DNA of 64,000 nucleotides, taken from NCBI GenBank assembly GCA_965243285.1, contig OZ251537.1, positions 2,542,001 to 2,606,000 of the forward strand. Direction: 5' to 3'. Below the pieces are notes generated by a model. The model was not told the origin of the DNA and ran no database searches. It saw only the letters and a program-made list of their open reading frames with translations. Below, one piece after another: positions 44,044-52,742 of this stretch; position 1 is the stretch's first letter, and the number at the start of each line of letters is the position of its first letter. This DNA comes from JAHRAW01 sp965243285. GTDB taxonomy: Bacteria > Pseudomonadota > Gammaproteobacteria > Arenicellales > Poriferihabitantaceae. The translations under genes were made by a program, and so were the position numbers.

Positions 44044-44886
44044 ATGGGTGCGCTAAAACGCCTGGCGCGCACGCCCGGCGGTCTGCTTGGCATGGCGCTG
44101 ACGACGCTCATCGTACTCGGCGCTGTACTGGCGGAATTCCTTTCGCCTCACGACCCGCTGGCGTTGAATATTCCCGAGCGCTTACAAGGGCCGTCGGGCG
44201 CGCACCTGTTAGGCACCGATCAACTCGGGCGGGATTTATTTTCCCGCGTGTTGCATGGCGGCCAAGTGGCGTTGCAAGTGGCGCTAACCGCCATCGGCGC
44301 GGCCCTCAGCATCGGCGTTTTGCTCGGCATGATGGCCGGCTACGGGCCGCGCTGGCTGGACAACATCATCATGTTGCTGTTCGACACCGTGCGCGCTTTC
44401 CCCACGGTGATGTTCGCCTTAGCCACCGTGGCGCTGCTCGGGCCGTCGCTCAACACCGTGATTTTGGTGATCATCGTCACCTCGATTCCGGCTTACGGCC
44501 GCGTGGCGCGCACCCAAACCTTAGCCATCAAACCCACCGAATTCATCCTCGCTGAGCGCGCTATGGGGGCCTCGGCGAGGCGCATTTTGGGGCTGCATGT
44601 GCTGCCCAACATCCTAGGCCCGTTGTTGATTCTCGCCTCCATGGATATTCCGACGGTGATCGCCTTGGAAGCAGGTTTAAGTTTTCTCGGCCTCGGCGTA
44701 AAACCGCCGACGCCCTCTTGGGGCAGCATTCTCAATGATGGCTACGCCCTCATTCGCATCACCCCGTGGCCGATCATCGCCGGCAGCATTCCGCTGATTT
44801 TGATTACCCTCGGCTGTACATTTTTGGGCGAGGCCTTGCGCGACCTGCTCGACCCAAAACCCGCGTCGGGCAAATCTGAGCAGTGA
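44044..44886 (+). CDS. ABC transporter permease (DppC type)
   Basis: The 280-residue product is the second channel subunit. It has LAEFLSPHDPLALNIPERLQGPSG, GTDQLGRDLFSRVLHGGQVAL and the coupling loop EFILAERAMGASARRILGLHVLPN. It ends in LGEALRDLLDPK. Its stop overlaps the GTG start of the following ATPase gene by four bases (GTGA), indicating translational coupling. Confidence 0.93.
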   Translation: MGALKRLARTPGGLLGMALTTLIVLGAVLAEFLSPHDPLALNIPERLQGPSGAHLLGTDQLGRDLFSRVLHGGQVALQVALTAIGAALSIGVLLGMMAGYGPRWLDNIIMLLFDTVRAFPTVMFALATVALLGPSLNTVILVIIVTSIPAYGRVARTQTLAIKPTEFILAERAMGASARRILGLHVLPNILGPLLILASMDIPTVIALEAGLSFLGLGVKPPTPSWGSILNDGYALIRITPWPIIAGSIPLILITLGCTFLGEALRDLLDPKPASGKSEQ

Positions 44887-45908
44887 CCGAATCCGCTGCC
44901 GCCGCCGAGCCGCTGCTTTCCATCCGCGATTTGAGCCTCGCCTATCGCACCGAACGCGGCCTCTGCCAAGCCCTGCGCGGCGTCTGCCTGGATATTCCCC
45001 GCGCCTCCATCATCGGCCTGGTCGGCGAAAGCGGCTGCGGCAAATCCACCTTGATTGCCGCCATCATCGGCTTGTTGGCCGCCAATGCGCGAGCGCACAG
45101 TGGCGTCATCGAATTCCAGCGCCGCAATTTGCTGCAATTATCCGCGCCTGAAATGCGCGCCATCCGCGGCCGGCGCATCGCCGTCGTCTTTCAAGACCCC
45201 ATGTCGGTGTTACACCCGGCACTAACTATCGGCCGGCAGATGCTGGACATCCAATATCGCGAGCGCCGCCGCCGTGGCGAAAAAATCCAACATTCCTTAC
45301 GCCTGCTCGCCAGCGTCGGCATTCCCGACCCGGCGCGTTGCATTAAGCAATTCCCCCATGAATTATCCGGCGGCATGAAGCAACGCATCGCCATCGCTAT
45401 GGCGTTGCAAGCGCGGCCCGCATTGCTTATCGCCGACGAACCGAGCACCGCATTGGACGCCACCTTGGAGGTGCAGATCATGCGCTTGCTGCGCGCCCGC
45501 CAAGCCGATTTGGGCTGCTCGGTGCTGTTTATTTCCCATCACCTCGGCGCGGTGGCGGAGTTATGCGACCAAGTGGCGGTGATGTACGCCGGCGAAATCA
45601 TCGAGCACGGCGCCACGCGCGAAGTTTTCCACCATCCGGCGCACCCGTATACGCAAAAATTGTTGCAATGCGACCCCGCCAATATCGCCGACAAAACCCG
45701 TGAGTTGCCCACTATCGCCGGCGAAATTCCCGATTTAATCGACTTAAAATCTGGTTGCATCTTCGCCAATCGGTGTCAGCACCGCTTGCCAAAATGCGCG
45801 ACAACGCCCCCCGCCATGCAGCGCCGCGGCTCGCATCGCGTCAGTTGCCACCTCGCCTGGCAGCACCCGGCGTCCGCGCCCGCATCGCCCTCGGCCCCAT
45901 CAACATGA
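44883..45908 (+). CDS. ABC transporter ATPase (DppD type)
   Basis: This 341-residue nucleotide-binding subunit has Walker A GESGCGKSTL, Q-loop FQDPMSVLHP, signature LSGGMKQRIAIAMAL, Walker B LLIADEPSTALD and the switch His in ISHHLGAV. The oligopeptide/dipeptide C-terminal extension carries cysteines (SGCIFANRCQHRLPKC). Such a cluster is often annotated as an Fe-S or metal site. It starts with GTG inside the end of the permease gene and its TGA overlaps the ATG of the next ATPase. Confidence 0.94.
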   Translation: MTESAAAAEPLLSIRDLSLAYRTERGLCQALRGVCLDIPRASIIGLVGESGCGKSTLIAAIIGLLAANARAHSGVIEFQRRNLLQLSAPEMRAIRGRRIAVVFQDPMSVLHPALTIGRQMLDIQYRERRRRGEKIQHSLRLLASVGIPDPARCIKQFPHELSGGMKQRIAIAMALQARPALLIADEPSTALDATLEVQIMRLLRARQADLGCSVLFISHHLGAVAELCDQVAVMYAGEIIEHGATREVFHHPAHPYTQKLLQCDPANIADKTRELPTIAGEIPDLIDLKSGCIFANRCQHRLPKCATTPPAMQRRGSHRVSCHLAWQHPASAPASPSAPST

Positions 45909-46879
45909 GCGCAACCGCGCCGCTGCTGGAGGCGAAAAATGTACGGGTGCGCTTTGCCGTCAAATCGGGGCTGCGCCTGCCATGGCGGCCGCCGCCGGCC
46001 GTAGACGCGGTGCGCGATGCGTCATTTTCCTTAGGCGTCGGCGAGACTTTCGCGCTGGTCGGCGAGAGCGGGTCGGGGAAATCCACCCTGGCGCTGGCCA
46101 TGGCGGGTTTGTTGCCGATGGCGGCCGGGTCGATTCGCTTCGGCGGCGTTGAAGTGACAACCAAGCACGCCGCCCGGCAACCCTATCGCAGACAAATGGC
46201 GTTGGTGTGGCAAAACCCGGCCGGCTCGCTCAGCCCGCGCCTTTGCGTCGGCGCGCTCATCACCGAACCCTACAAAATTCACCGCATGAAACACCGCGAG
46301 GCCAAAACCGAGTGCGCGCGGCTATTGAAAATGGTCGGCTTACCGGGCCATTTTTCGACGCGGTATCCGCATCAGTTGAGCGGCGGCCAGGCGCGGCGCG
46401 TCGGCCTCGCCCGAGCGTTGGCGCTCAGCCCAAAACTTATCATCGCCGATGAACCCACCGCCGGTCTCGATGTATCGGTGCAGGGCGAAATTCTCAACTT
46501 GCTAAATCGCTTGCAAGACGACCTCGGCATCAGCATTTTTGTCATCACCCACAACCTCAATATCGTCCGCCACATCGCCCACCGCACCGCCATCATGTAT
46601 CTCGGGCGCTTGGTTGAACAAGGCCCCACCGCCGAGATTTTTGCCCATCCGCGCCATCCCTACACCCTCGCCCTGCTGTCCGCCAACCCCAAACCCGACC
46701 CCGATGCCCGCACCTCGCGCATCGAACTAAAAGGCGAGACGCCCAGTTTGTTGGCGCGCCCAGCGGGCTGTGAATTCCACCCCCGCTGCCCATACGCCGG
46801 CCCGCGCTGCCACCACATCCCCCCGCCGCCCTCCGCCCCCAGCGCGCAGCACACCCTGACTTGCCACTATCCGCGATAA
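45905..46879 (+). CDS. ABC transporter ATPase (DppF type)
   Basis: The second ATPase subunit (324 residues) has Walker A GESGSGKSTLALAMAG, signature LSGGQARRVGLARAL, Walker B LIIADEPTAGLD and switch His in VITHNLNIVRHIA. The C-terminal CEFHPRCPYAGPRC extension is typical of DppF. The frame is open from 45755, but the ATG at 45905 (MSATAPLLEAKNVRVRF) overlaps the previous stop as ATGA and starts at the domain edge. It is the last gene of the importer operon. Substrate class (peptide, opine, glutathione) cannot be told from sequence. Confidence 0.93.
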   Translation: MSATAPLLEAKNVRVRFAVKSGLRLPWRPPPAVDAVRDASFSLGVGETFALVGESGSGKSTLALAMAGLLPMAAGSIRFGGVEVTTKHAARQPYRRQMALVWQNPAGSLSPRLCVGALITEPYKIHRMKHREAKTECARLLKMVGLPGHFSTRYPHQLSGGQARRVGLARALALSPKLIIADEPTAGLDVSVQGEILNLLNRLQDDLGISIFVITHNLNIVRHIAHRTAIMYLGRLVEQGPTAEIFAHPRHPYTLALLSANPKPDPDARTSRIELKGETPSLLARPAGCEFHPRCPYAGPRCHHIPPPPSAPSAQHTLTCHYPR

Positions 46880-46894
46880 CATTTTCTGGTGGAA

Positions 46895-47037
46895 AAATAA
46901 AAACTTTCGATTTTGGCTTTTCGCCTTTAATCTTCACTCCCCCATCGCGGAGGAGCCAAAACTGGCGGATTTTTGCCAAATTTGATGAGGGATGCGTTTG
47001 ATGTAAATAAGCCAAGCCAATTTAAGTATATAAATCC
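46895..47037. repeat. Dispersed repeat, short copy C ending at tadA
   Basis: It contains TTTTGGCTTTTCGCC, CACTCCCCC and a CCAAAACTGGCGG...GCCAAATTTGATG hairpin. It ends with AATTTAAGTATATAAATCC (47019-47037), the palindromic edge of the family in reverse orientation. The edge abuts the tadA stop codon exactly. Inside, the usual long tracts are short. Confidence 0.7.
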
Positions 47038-47535
47038 CTATTTCCCCCTTCTTGCCGCAAAAAAATCGGTGAGTAGTTGGCTGGCGGCGGCGGCGCGCAC
47101 GCCGGCGGTGATGGAGCAGCGGTGATTTAAGAACGGCGATTCGAGAATATTCAGGGCGCTGCCGGCGGCGCCGTATTGGTGGTCGGCGGCGGCGTATACC
47201 AGCCGCGCGATGCGGGCGTGCAGCATGGCGCCGGCGCACATTACGCACGGCTCGAGGGTGACATATAAGGTGGCGGCGGGCAGGCGGTGGTTGCCTACGG
47301 CGGCGGCGGCATCGCGCAGGGCGAGGATTTCGGCGTGGGCGGTGGGGTCGCGGCGGGCGATGGGCTGGTTGCGACCGCGACCGATGATTTCGCCGTCTAC
47401 CACCAGCACGGCGCCGACCGGCACCTCGGATTCGGCGGCCGCGGTACGCGCTAAGTCTATGGCGGCGGCCATGTGGGCGCGGTCGGCGTGGGCCTGAGGG
47501 CCGGCTGGCGGCGGGTTGGTCGTCGTCACTGCCAT
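47038..47535 (-). CDS. tadA: tRNA-specific adenosine deaminase
   Basis: The 165-residue zinc deaminase converts A34 to inosine in tRNA-Arg(ACG). Zinc and catalytic motifs are visible: HAEILALRDA (His and Glu) and PCVMCAGAMLHARI (two Cys). The C-terminal part includes GAAGSALNILESPFLNHRCSITAGV, the RNA-binding stretch of TadA. The first 18 residues (MAVTTTNPPPAGPQAHAD) come from the tandem repeat region upstream and are probably not functional. A start nearer MAAAIDLARTA is possible. It is downstream of guaA on the same strand. Confidence 0.93.
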   Translation of the reverse strand: MAVTTTNPPPAGPQAHADRAHMAAAIDLARTAAAESEVPVGAVLVVDGEIIGRGRNQPIARRDPTAHAEILALRDAAAAVGNHRLPAATLYVTLEPCVMCAGAMLHARIARLVYAAADHQYGAAGSALNILESPFLNHRCSITAGVRAAAASQLLTDFFAARRGK

Positions 47536-47704
47536 TTGATGGTCGTCAGCGGCGGGTTGGCGGTCGTCATTCTCATTCGATGGTCGCCAGCGGGTTGGCG
47601 GTCGTCACTCCCATTCGATGGTCGGTAGCGGATTGGCGGTCGACATTTTCATTCGATGGTCGGCGGCGGATGGGCTTCCGTCACTCCCATTCGATAGTCG
47701 CCGG
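47515..47704. repeat. Tandem repeat derived from the guaA 3' end
   Basis: Five imperfect copies of a unit of about 35-40 bp containing GTCACTCCCATTCGATGGTCG and a GGCGG run fill the space between guaA and tadA. The last copy overlaps the final codons of guaA (the TIEWE end), and the first reaches the tadA start region. Confidence 0.85.
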
Positions 47705-49246
47705 CGGCTTGCCGGAGATGTCGTAGACGACGCGGCTGACGCCACGCACTTCGTTTACGATGCGCTGCGAAATGGCGGCCAGAATGTCGTGCGGGATGGG
47801 CATCCAATCGGCGGTCATAAAATCCACGCTGCTCACGGCGCGCAGGGCGATAACATAGTCATAGGCGCGGTTGTCGCCGACCACGCCGACCGATTTGACC
47901 GGCAAAAACACCGCGAACGCTTGGCTGATTTCATCGTATAAGCCGTGTTTTTCTAATTCCTCCAAATAAATCGCGTCGGCGTGGCGCAAGATATCGGCGA
48001 ATTCTTTGCGCACAGCGCCGAGAATTCTCACCCCCAATCCTGGGCCGGGGAAAGGATGGCGGTTTACGATTTTTTTAGGCAAGCCGAGTTCGCGACCGAT
48101 TTTTCGCACCTCATCTTTGAATAATTCGCGCAACGGTTCGAGCAATTTCAACGCCATACGCTGCGGCAAACCGCCCACATTGTGGTGCGATTTAATCACA
48201 CGGGCGGACGCGTGGCCGGCCGCGGATTCGATAACATCCGAATAAATCGTGCCTTGGGCGAGCCATTTGGCGGCGATGCCGTGGCCGGCGCGACGCGCTT
48301 CAGATTCGAAAATCTCGATGAATAAATTGCCGATGATTTTGCGTTTGCGCTCCGGGTCGGCGATGCCTTTTAGGGCGGTGAGAAATCGCGCCTCGGCATC
48401 GACGCGAATCACGCGCACACCCAAATGTTCGGCGAAAACCGCCATCACGCTATCGCCTTCGCCGCGCCGCATTAAGCCGGTATCGATAAAAATGCACGCC
48501 AACTGCGCCCCGATAGCGCGCTGCAACAGCGCCGCCGCCACCGCCGAATCGACGCCGCCGGATAAGCCCAATAGCACGGTGTCGCTGCCGACCCGGCGGC
48601 GGATGTCGGCGAGAAGATTATCGATGATGCGCGGCGCCGTCCAACCGCCACCGCAGCCGCATATCTCACGGGCGAAGCGCCCGAGCATGGCTTGGCCACA
48701 GGCAGTGTGGGTCACTTCGGGGTGAAATTGCACGCCGTAAAAACGCCGCTGCGGGTCTGCGATGGCGGCATAGGGCGCATGGTCGGTGGCGGCGATGGCG
48801 CAAAAGCCGGGCGGCAACGCGGTCACGCTATCGGCGTGGCTCATCCACACCGTCAATTCGGCGTCGGCCGCCCCCAGCAGCGGGCTGGCGGCGCAAGTGA
48901 TGGCTTGCGCGGCGCCGTATTCTCGATGCGCGGCGCCCTCGACGCGGCCGCCCAACTGCGCCACCATGGTTTGCATGCCATAGCAAATGCCGAGCAGCGG
49001 CTTGCCCATGGTGAAAATCTGCGGCGCCGCAGTCGGGGCGGTTTGGCTGGCATCCACGGAGGCCGGGCCGCCGGACAAAATCACCCCATTGGGATTAAAC
49101 GCTTCGATATCGGCAAACGCCGCCGCCGCCGAATAAATCTCGCAATACACCCCCAACTCGCGCAAATTACGCGCGATCAACTGCGTATATTGCGCCCCAA
49201 AATCGAGGATAAGGATACGGTCGGCGTGGGGGTCTGGGCTATTCAT
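47681..49246 (-). CDS. guaA: GMP synthase (glutamine-hydrolysing)
   Basis: The 521-residue bifunctional enzyme makes GMP from XMP. The class I amidotransferase domain (about 1-195) has GGPASVDA, the catalytic Cys in GICYGMQ, and the His/Glu pair in VQFHPEVTHT. The ATP-pyrophosphatase domain has the P-loop LGLSGGVDSAVAAAL. The dimerisation domain ends in PPATIEWE, the canonical C-terminus. guaB lies upstream on the same strand but is separated by an AT-rich insert with an unknown gene and its decayed paralogue. Confidence 0.98.
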   Translation of the reverse strand: MNSPDPHADRILILDFGAQYTQLIARNLRELGVYCEIYSAAAAFADIEAFNPNGVILSGGPASVDASQTAPTAAPQIFTMGKPLLGICYGMQTMVAQLGGRVEGAAHREYGAAQAITCAASPLLGAADAELTVWMSHADSVTALPPGFCAIAATDHAPYAAIADPQRRFYGVQFHPEVTHTACGQAMLGRFAREICGCGGGWTAPRIIDNLLADIRRRVGSDTVLLGLSGGVDSAVAAALLQRAIGAQLACIFIDTGLMRRGEGDSVMAVFAEHLGVRVIRVDAEARFLTALKGIADPERKRKIIGNLFIEIFESEARRAGHGIAAKWLAQGTIYSDVIESAAGHASARVIKSHHNVGGLPQRMALKLLEPLRELFKDEVRKIGRELGLPKKIVNRHPFPGPGLGVRILGAVRKEFADILRHADAIYLEELEKHGLYDEISQAFAVFLPVKSVGVVGDNRAYDYVIALRAVSSVDFMTADWMPIPHDILAAISQRIVNEVRGVSRVVYDISGKPPATIEWE

Positions 49247-49509
49247 TTTTTAAATATCGCTGGTTTCGCATATCTATTATTTCGCATTTTGAATAAGGGG
49301 GATTGCGAAGATGCGCGATGCGATGGCAGTTTGGGCATAGGCTGATCTAAGTCTGTTAATTCAGTAACTCGCACACCTGACACTGATGGTCATCTTCTTC
49401 TTTTCGTTCCGCAACGATCGCTTGATTGCGCGATCTAGAAATAAACTTATGCTCTTTCAAGTAAACCTTCACGGACATGCATAGCATTATTTCCATATTT
49501 TCTGTCCCA

Positions 49510-49966
49510 ATTATTTTCCTTTGAAATTTTATCGACAATTTTCTCGATTAAATCCGCAAAAGCCGTTTCTAATTCGGCTTTGTTAACATTTTGGGAAAGT
49601 GCATAATTATTTTCAGATATTTTATATTTCTCTAATATATCTTTGTGGTTACTAAGCTTGTTATTGAGTTAACAAGTATATTTCCCTTGCTCTATTTCTA
49701 AATCTTTTTCCAGATTTAGTTCGAACCTAGTGGCAAATTGGTTTTTTAAACAAAATTACATAAAAATTTTTGTCCTTTTGCCATTTCATAAACGCCACAA
49801 AATAATTGCCACACAAAAAATTCACTCGATGGTAAACCTGATAACTTACCCCGGAATATTTGACTAGATTAACCTTATTTCCACTCAACACTTGACCGCC
49901 AATATTGCGTTAAACGCTATGCACTAACGCCTTACCCAAGTTCATTAATTCTTGCTCATTCATCAT
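49510..49966 (-). pseudogene. Decayed paralogue of the gene at 49987-50466
   Basis: The reading begins MMNEQELMNLGKALVHSV and then meets TAA. It continues in frame with similarity such as GNKVNLVKYSG and YFVAFMKWQKDKNFYVILFKK, then a second stop and a frame change. It ends with NKAELETAFADLIEKIVDKI. This matches the neighbour's MNEQQLEAIGRELVQ, RSFYMIVCKRYG and KAELKTAFADLIVEII. Two stops and at least one frameshift make it inactive. The region down to 49247 also holds a 60-codon open frame (49356-49538) that I do not regard as a gene. Confidence 0.75.
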
Positions 49967-49986
49967 GGTCGGATTCCTGTTGATCG

Positions 49987-50466
49987 TTAAATTTCGCGGA
50001 TGATTTCTACGATTAAATCGGCGAAAGCGGTTTTTAATTCGGCTTTGGTGGCGTTGCGGCAGAGTTCATAGCCTCGGTTGATGGCGCCTTTGCCTTTGAT
50101 TTTTTCATAGGTTTTTTCCAGTAAAGGTTTGCACTTTTGATGCCTAAGTGACAGCAGCCAAGTATATCGATCATTTGCTACTTGCAAACGATTCATAGCG
50201 AATTCAATGTCGGTTTTCATTTTATTTTTATCGATGCCGTACCTTTTACATACAATCATGTAAAAAGATCTGTCCTTTAAATCGATGAATATTAAATCTC
50301 GGTTATCGACGCGCAAAGGTGCTGCGCAAAAAATCTGGCAGCCAAGGATAGACTTAGGGGCCATATAATCAATAAGCTGAACATCGTTCGATACTTCCGT
50401 ATCAAACCGCTCGGCAACGCACTGCACGAGTTCTCTGCCAATGGCTTCTAGTTGCTGCTCGTTCAT
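49987..50466 (-). CDS. Hypothetical protein, 159 residues
   Basis: This soluble, charged protein has no signal peptide or membrane helix and matches no family I know. It has an N-terminal MNEQQLEAIGRELVQCVAERF helix, a beta-rich middle (RDLIFIDLKDRSFYMIVCKRYG) and a helical end (KAELKTAFADLIVEIIREI). A mutated tandem copy lies just downstream on the same strand. The pair is AT-rich compared with guaA and guaB and interrupts them, suggesting acquisition by transfer. The core resembles neither nuclease nor toxin motifs convincingly. Confidence 0.7.
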   Translation of the reverse strand: MNEQQLEAIGRELVQCVAERFDTEVSNDVQLIDYMAPKSILGCQIFCAAPLRVDNRDLIFIDLKDRSFYMIVCKRYGIDKNKMKTDIEFAMNRLQVANDRYTWLLSLRHQKCKPLLEKTYEKIKGKGAINRGYELCRNATKAELKTAFADLIVEIIREI

Positions 50467-50516
50467 GGTGATTTACTCAAATCGAGAAAAAGTTAAACAT
50501 CGACATTAAAACACCT

Positions 50517-51974
50517 TCACCGCTGCTGATAATTCGGCGTTTCTTTGACCACGGAGACATCATGTACATGACTCTCGGCCATGCCGGCGACGGTGATGCG
50601 GACGAATTTTGCATCGCTTCGTAGTTGGGCGATGGTGGCGCAGCCGGTGTAGCCCATTGCGGAGCGCAGGCCGCCCATGAGTTGGTGGATGATGGCGGCC
50701 ATGGGGCCTTTGTACGGCACCCGTCCCTCGATGCCTTCGGGCACGAGTTTGTCGGCGCTGTCCACGCCGTCTTGAAAATAGCGGTCTTTGGAGCCTTGTT
50801 GCATGGCCCCCAATGAGCCCATGCCGCGATAGGATTTATAGGCGCGGCCCTGATACATCTCGATAGCACCCGGCGCTTCGTCGGCGCCGGCGAGCAAGCC
50901 GCCGAGCATCACCGAATCGGCGCCGGCGGCGATGCATTTGGCGATGTCGCCGGAATAACGCACCCCGCCATCGGCGATGAGCGGGATATCGCCCTCCAAA
51001 CCGCGCCGCACTTGCGCGATGGCGTGGATTTGCGGCACGCCGACGCCGGCCACGATGCGCGTGGTGCAAATCGAGCCGGGCCCGATGCCCACTTTCACCC
51101 CGTCGGCGCCGGCCGCGGCCAAATCCCGCGCCGCCTCGAAGGTGGCGATGTTGCCGCCGATGACCTGCGCCATCGGGTATTCGCGCTTGATTTTTCGCAC
51201 CCGCGCGATGACTTGCGCCGAGTGGCCATGCGCGGTGTCCACCACGATGGCGTCCGCGCCGGCCTCGAGCAAACGCTCGACGCGCAAGTCGGTATCTTTG
51301 CCGACGCCCACCGCGGCCGCCGCCAGCAATCGCCCCTCGCTATCTTTGCAGGCGTTGGGGAAATCCCGGGATTTTTGGATGTCCTTGACGGTGATTAACC
51401 CTTGCAGGCAACCGGCGTCATCCACCACCAACACTTTTTCGATGCGGTGGCGGTGCAGCAGGGCTTTGATGTGATCCGAAGCAGCGCCGACGGCCACGGT
51501 GATGAGTTTTTCCTGGGTTGTCATCAGGGCGCTCACCGCGGTATCCAATGATTTCTCGAAGCGCAAATCGCGGTTAGTGACGATGCCGATGGCGCGCCGC
51601 CCATCCACCACCGGCACGCCGGAAATATGGTGTTTGCGCATCAAACTCCGCACCTCGCGCACGGTGGCGGTTTTTGCCACGGTTACCGGGTCGCTGATCA
51701 CGCCGCTTTCATATTTTTTCACCCGCCGCACTTCTTGCGCCTGTTGCGCCGGCGTGAAATTGCGGTGCATGACGCCGAGGCCGCCGGCTTGCGCCATGCA
51801 GATGGCGGCCTCGGCGCCGGTGACGGTGTCCATGGCGGCCGACAGCAGCGGGATATTGAGGGCGATGCCCGGCGTAAGGCGGGTGTTCAGCGCCGCCTCG
51901 GCCGGCAAAATCGACGAGGCCGCCGGCAGCAGCAACACATCGTCGAAAGTCAGCGCCAGGGGGATGGATTCCAT
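50517..51974 (-). CDS. guaB: IMP dehydrogenase
   Basis: This 485-residue enzyme oxidises IMP to XMP with NAD+, feeding GuaA. Motifs are TFDDVLLLPA at the N-terminus, a CBS pair (about 95-210), VVDTAHGHS, the active-site loop GIGPGSICTTRIVAGVGVPQ with the catalytic Cys, and YRGMGSLGAM. The frame stays open to 52151, but homology starts at MESIPLALTFDD (51974). No Shine-Dalgarno precedes that ATG. A perfect TATAAT ends seven bases upstream, suggesting a leaderless message. Confidence 0.98.
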   Translation of the reverse strand: MESIPLALTFDDVLLLPAASSILPAEAALNTRLTPGIALNIPLLSAAMDTVTGAEAAICMAQAGGLGVMHRNFTPAQQAQEVRRVKKYESGVISDPVTVAKTATVREVRSLMRKHHISGVPVVDGRRAIGIVTNRDLRFEKSLDTAVSALMTTQEKLITVAVGAASDHIKALLHRHRIEKVLVVDDAGCLQGLITVKDIQKSRDFPNACKDSEGRLLAAAAVGVGKDTDLRVERLLEAGADAIVVDTAHGHSAQVIARVRKIKREYPMAQVIGGNIATFEAARDLAAAGADGVKVGIGPGSICTTRIVAGVGVPQIHAIAQVRRGLEGDIPLIADGGVRYSGDIAKCIAAGADSVMLGGLLAGADEAPGAIEMYQGRAYKSYRGMGSLGAMQQGSKDRYFQDGVDSADKLVPEGIEGRVPYKGPMAAIIHQLMGGLRSAMGYTGCATIAQLRSDAKFVRITVAGMAESHVHDVSVVKETPNYQQR

Positions 51975-51980
51975 GCGCGA

Positions 51981-51986
51981 ATTATA
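51981..51986 (-). promoter_or_regulatory. Probable -10 box of guaB, implying a leaderless mRNA
   Basis: TATAAT on the minus strand is followed by TCGCGC and then the guaB ATG. Transcription would begin at or within a base of the start codon. No consensus -35 was found at the right distance. Confidence 0.5.
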
Positions 51987-52108
51987 GCCGTCAGAGCGCG
52001 TGTGCCGCATGGGGAATGGAAAATTGGCCATCGAAAATTGGCCGGCGCCGTTGGCGGCGATTTGAGGGTCGGCGGCGAAAATATCGGCCACGGCGGCGGC
52101 GAAAATAA

Positions 52109-52138
52109 TTGAATGGCGGGCGAAAAAAGGTGCATAAT
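52109..52138 (+). promoter_or_regulatory. Possible sigma-70 promoter for the cyclic-nucleotide-binding gene
   Basis: TTGAAT (52109-52114) and CATAAT (52133-52138) are 18 bases apart. The gene begins at 52169 with GTAGGGGACACG as ribosome site. The region is shared with divergent guaB. Confidence 0.4.
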
Positions 52139-52168
52139 GCCGCCTATACATTATGTAGGGGACACGAT

Positions 52169-52648
52169 ATGGCGGTTTTCAAAGAAGCCCAGCAGCTCAA
52201 ACAAGTGCCGTTGTTGTCGAGTTTGGACAGCAAACAATTAAAACTGCTGGCGTTTACTTGCGAGGTGTTCGATTACGCCGACCAAGATTATCTATTCCAT
52301 CAAGGTGAGATTTCAGACAATGTGTATGTGCTGCTCGATGGCGCCGTCGATATCATCGGCAGCGACCATGACGGCCGGGCGGCGCTGCTGGCCACTTTGT
52401 CCGACAACACCTTGTTGGGTGAAATGGCGGTGCTGAGCGGCGCCACGCGCACCGCCAGCGTGCAAGCCCGAGGCGGGGCCACGGTGCTCGCCATCCCCAA
52501 TGCGCGGTTTTTGGAATTGGTCACCAGCAACCCGCAAGTGGCGTTGAATGTGATGAAAACCCTCAGCGCCAAACTGGCCGACACCAGCCGCCATGTGGCT
52601 GATTTACAAACCCGCATCGAGGCCTTGGAGGGCGTGGAGGGCGGTTAA
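52169..52648 (+). CDS. Cyclic nucleotide-binding domain protein without DNA-binding domain
   Basis: The 159-residue product is a single Crp-type beta-roll (about residues 15-125). Features are LFHQGEISDNVYVLLDGAVDII, the phosphate-cassette-like LLGEMAVLSGATRTASVQA, and TVLAIPNARFLEL. No helix-turn-helix follows. Instead a helical, coiled-coil-like tail (AKLADTSRHVADLQTRIEALE) ends the protein. It is therefore probably a ligand-sensing partner rather than a transcription factor. The degenerate ABC exporter gene starts 94 bases downstream on the same strand, and the two may form one regulated unit. Divergent from guaB. Confidence 0.87.
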   Translation: MAVFKEAQQLKQVPLLSSLDSKQLKLLAFTCEVFDYADQDYLFHQGEISDNVYVLLDGAVDIIGSDHDGRAALLATLSDNTLLGEMAVLSGATRTASVQARGGATVLAIPNARFLELVTSNPQVALNVMKTLSAKLADTSRHVADLQTRIEALEGVEGG

Positions 52649-52742
52649 TTTCGCCGCCCTTTTTCGCAAGCCATTTTCTGCAAACCATTTTTTGTAAGCG
52701 CCATTTTTCGCTCCCCCAGCCGGCCTTTTTCGCACCAGCGTC

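Noticed and set aside
49356..49538. 60-codon minus-strand open frame downstream of the decayed paralogue
   Set aside because: It overlaps the end of the pseudogene in a different frame and shows no recognisable features.
51975..52151. 59-residue N-terminal extension of IMP dehydrogenase
   Set aside because: Homology begins at MESIPLALTFDD and the extension overlaps the divergent promoter region.
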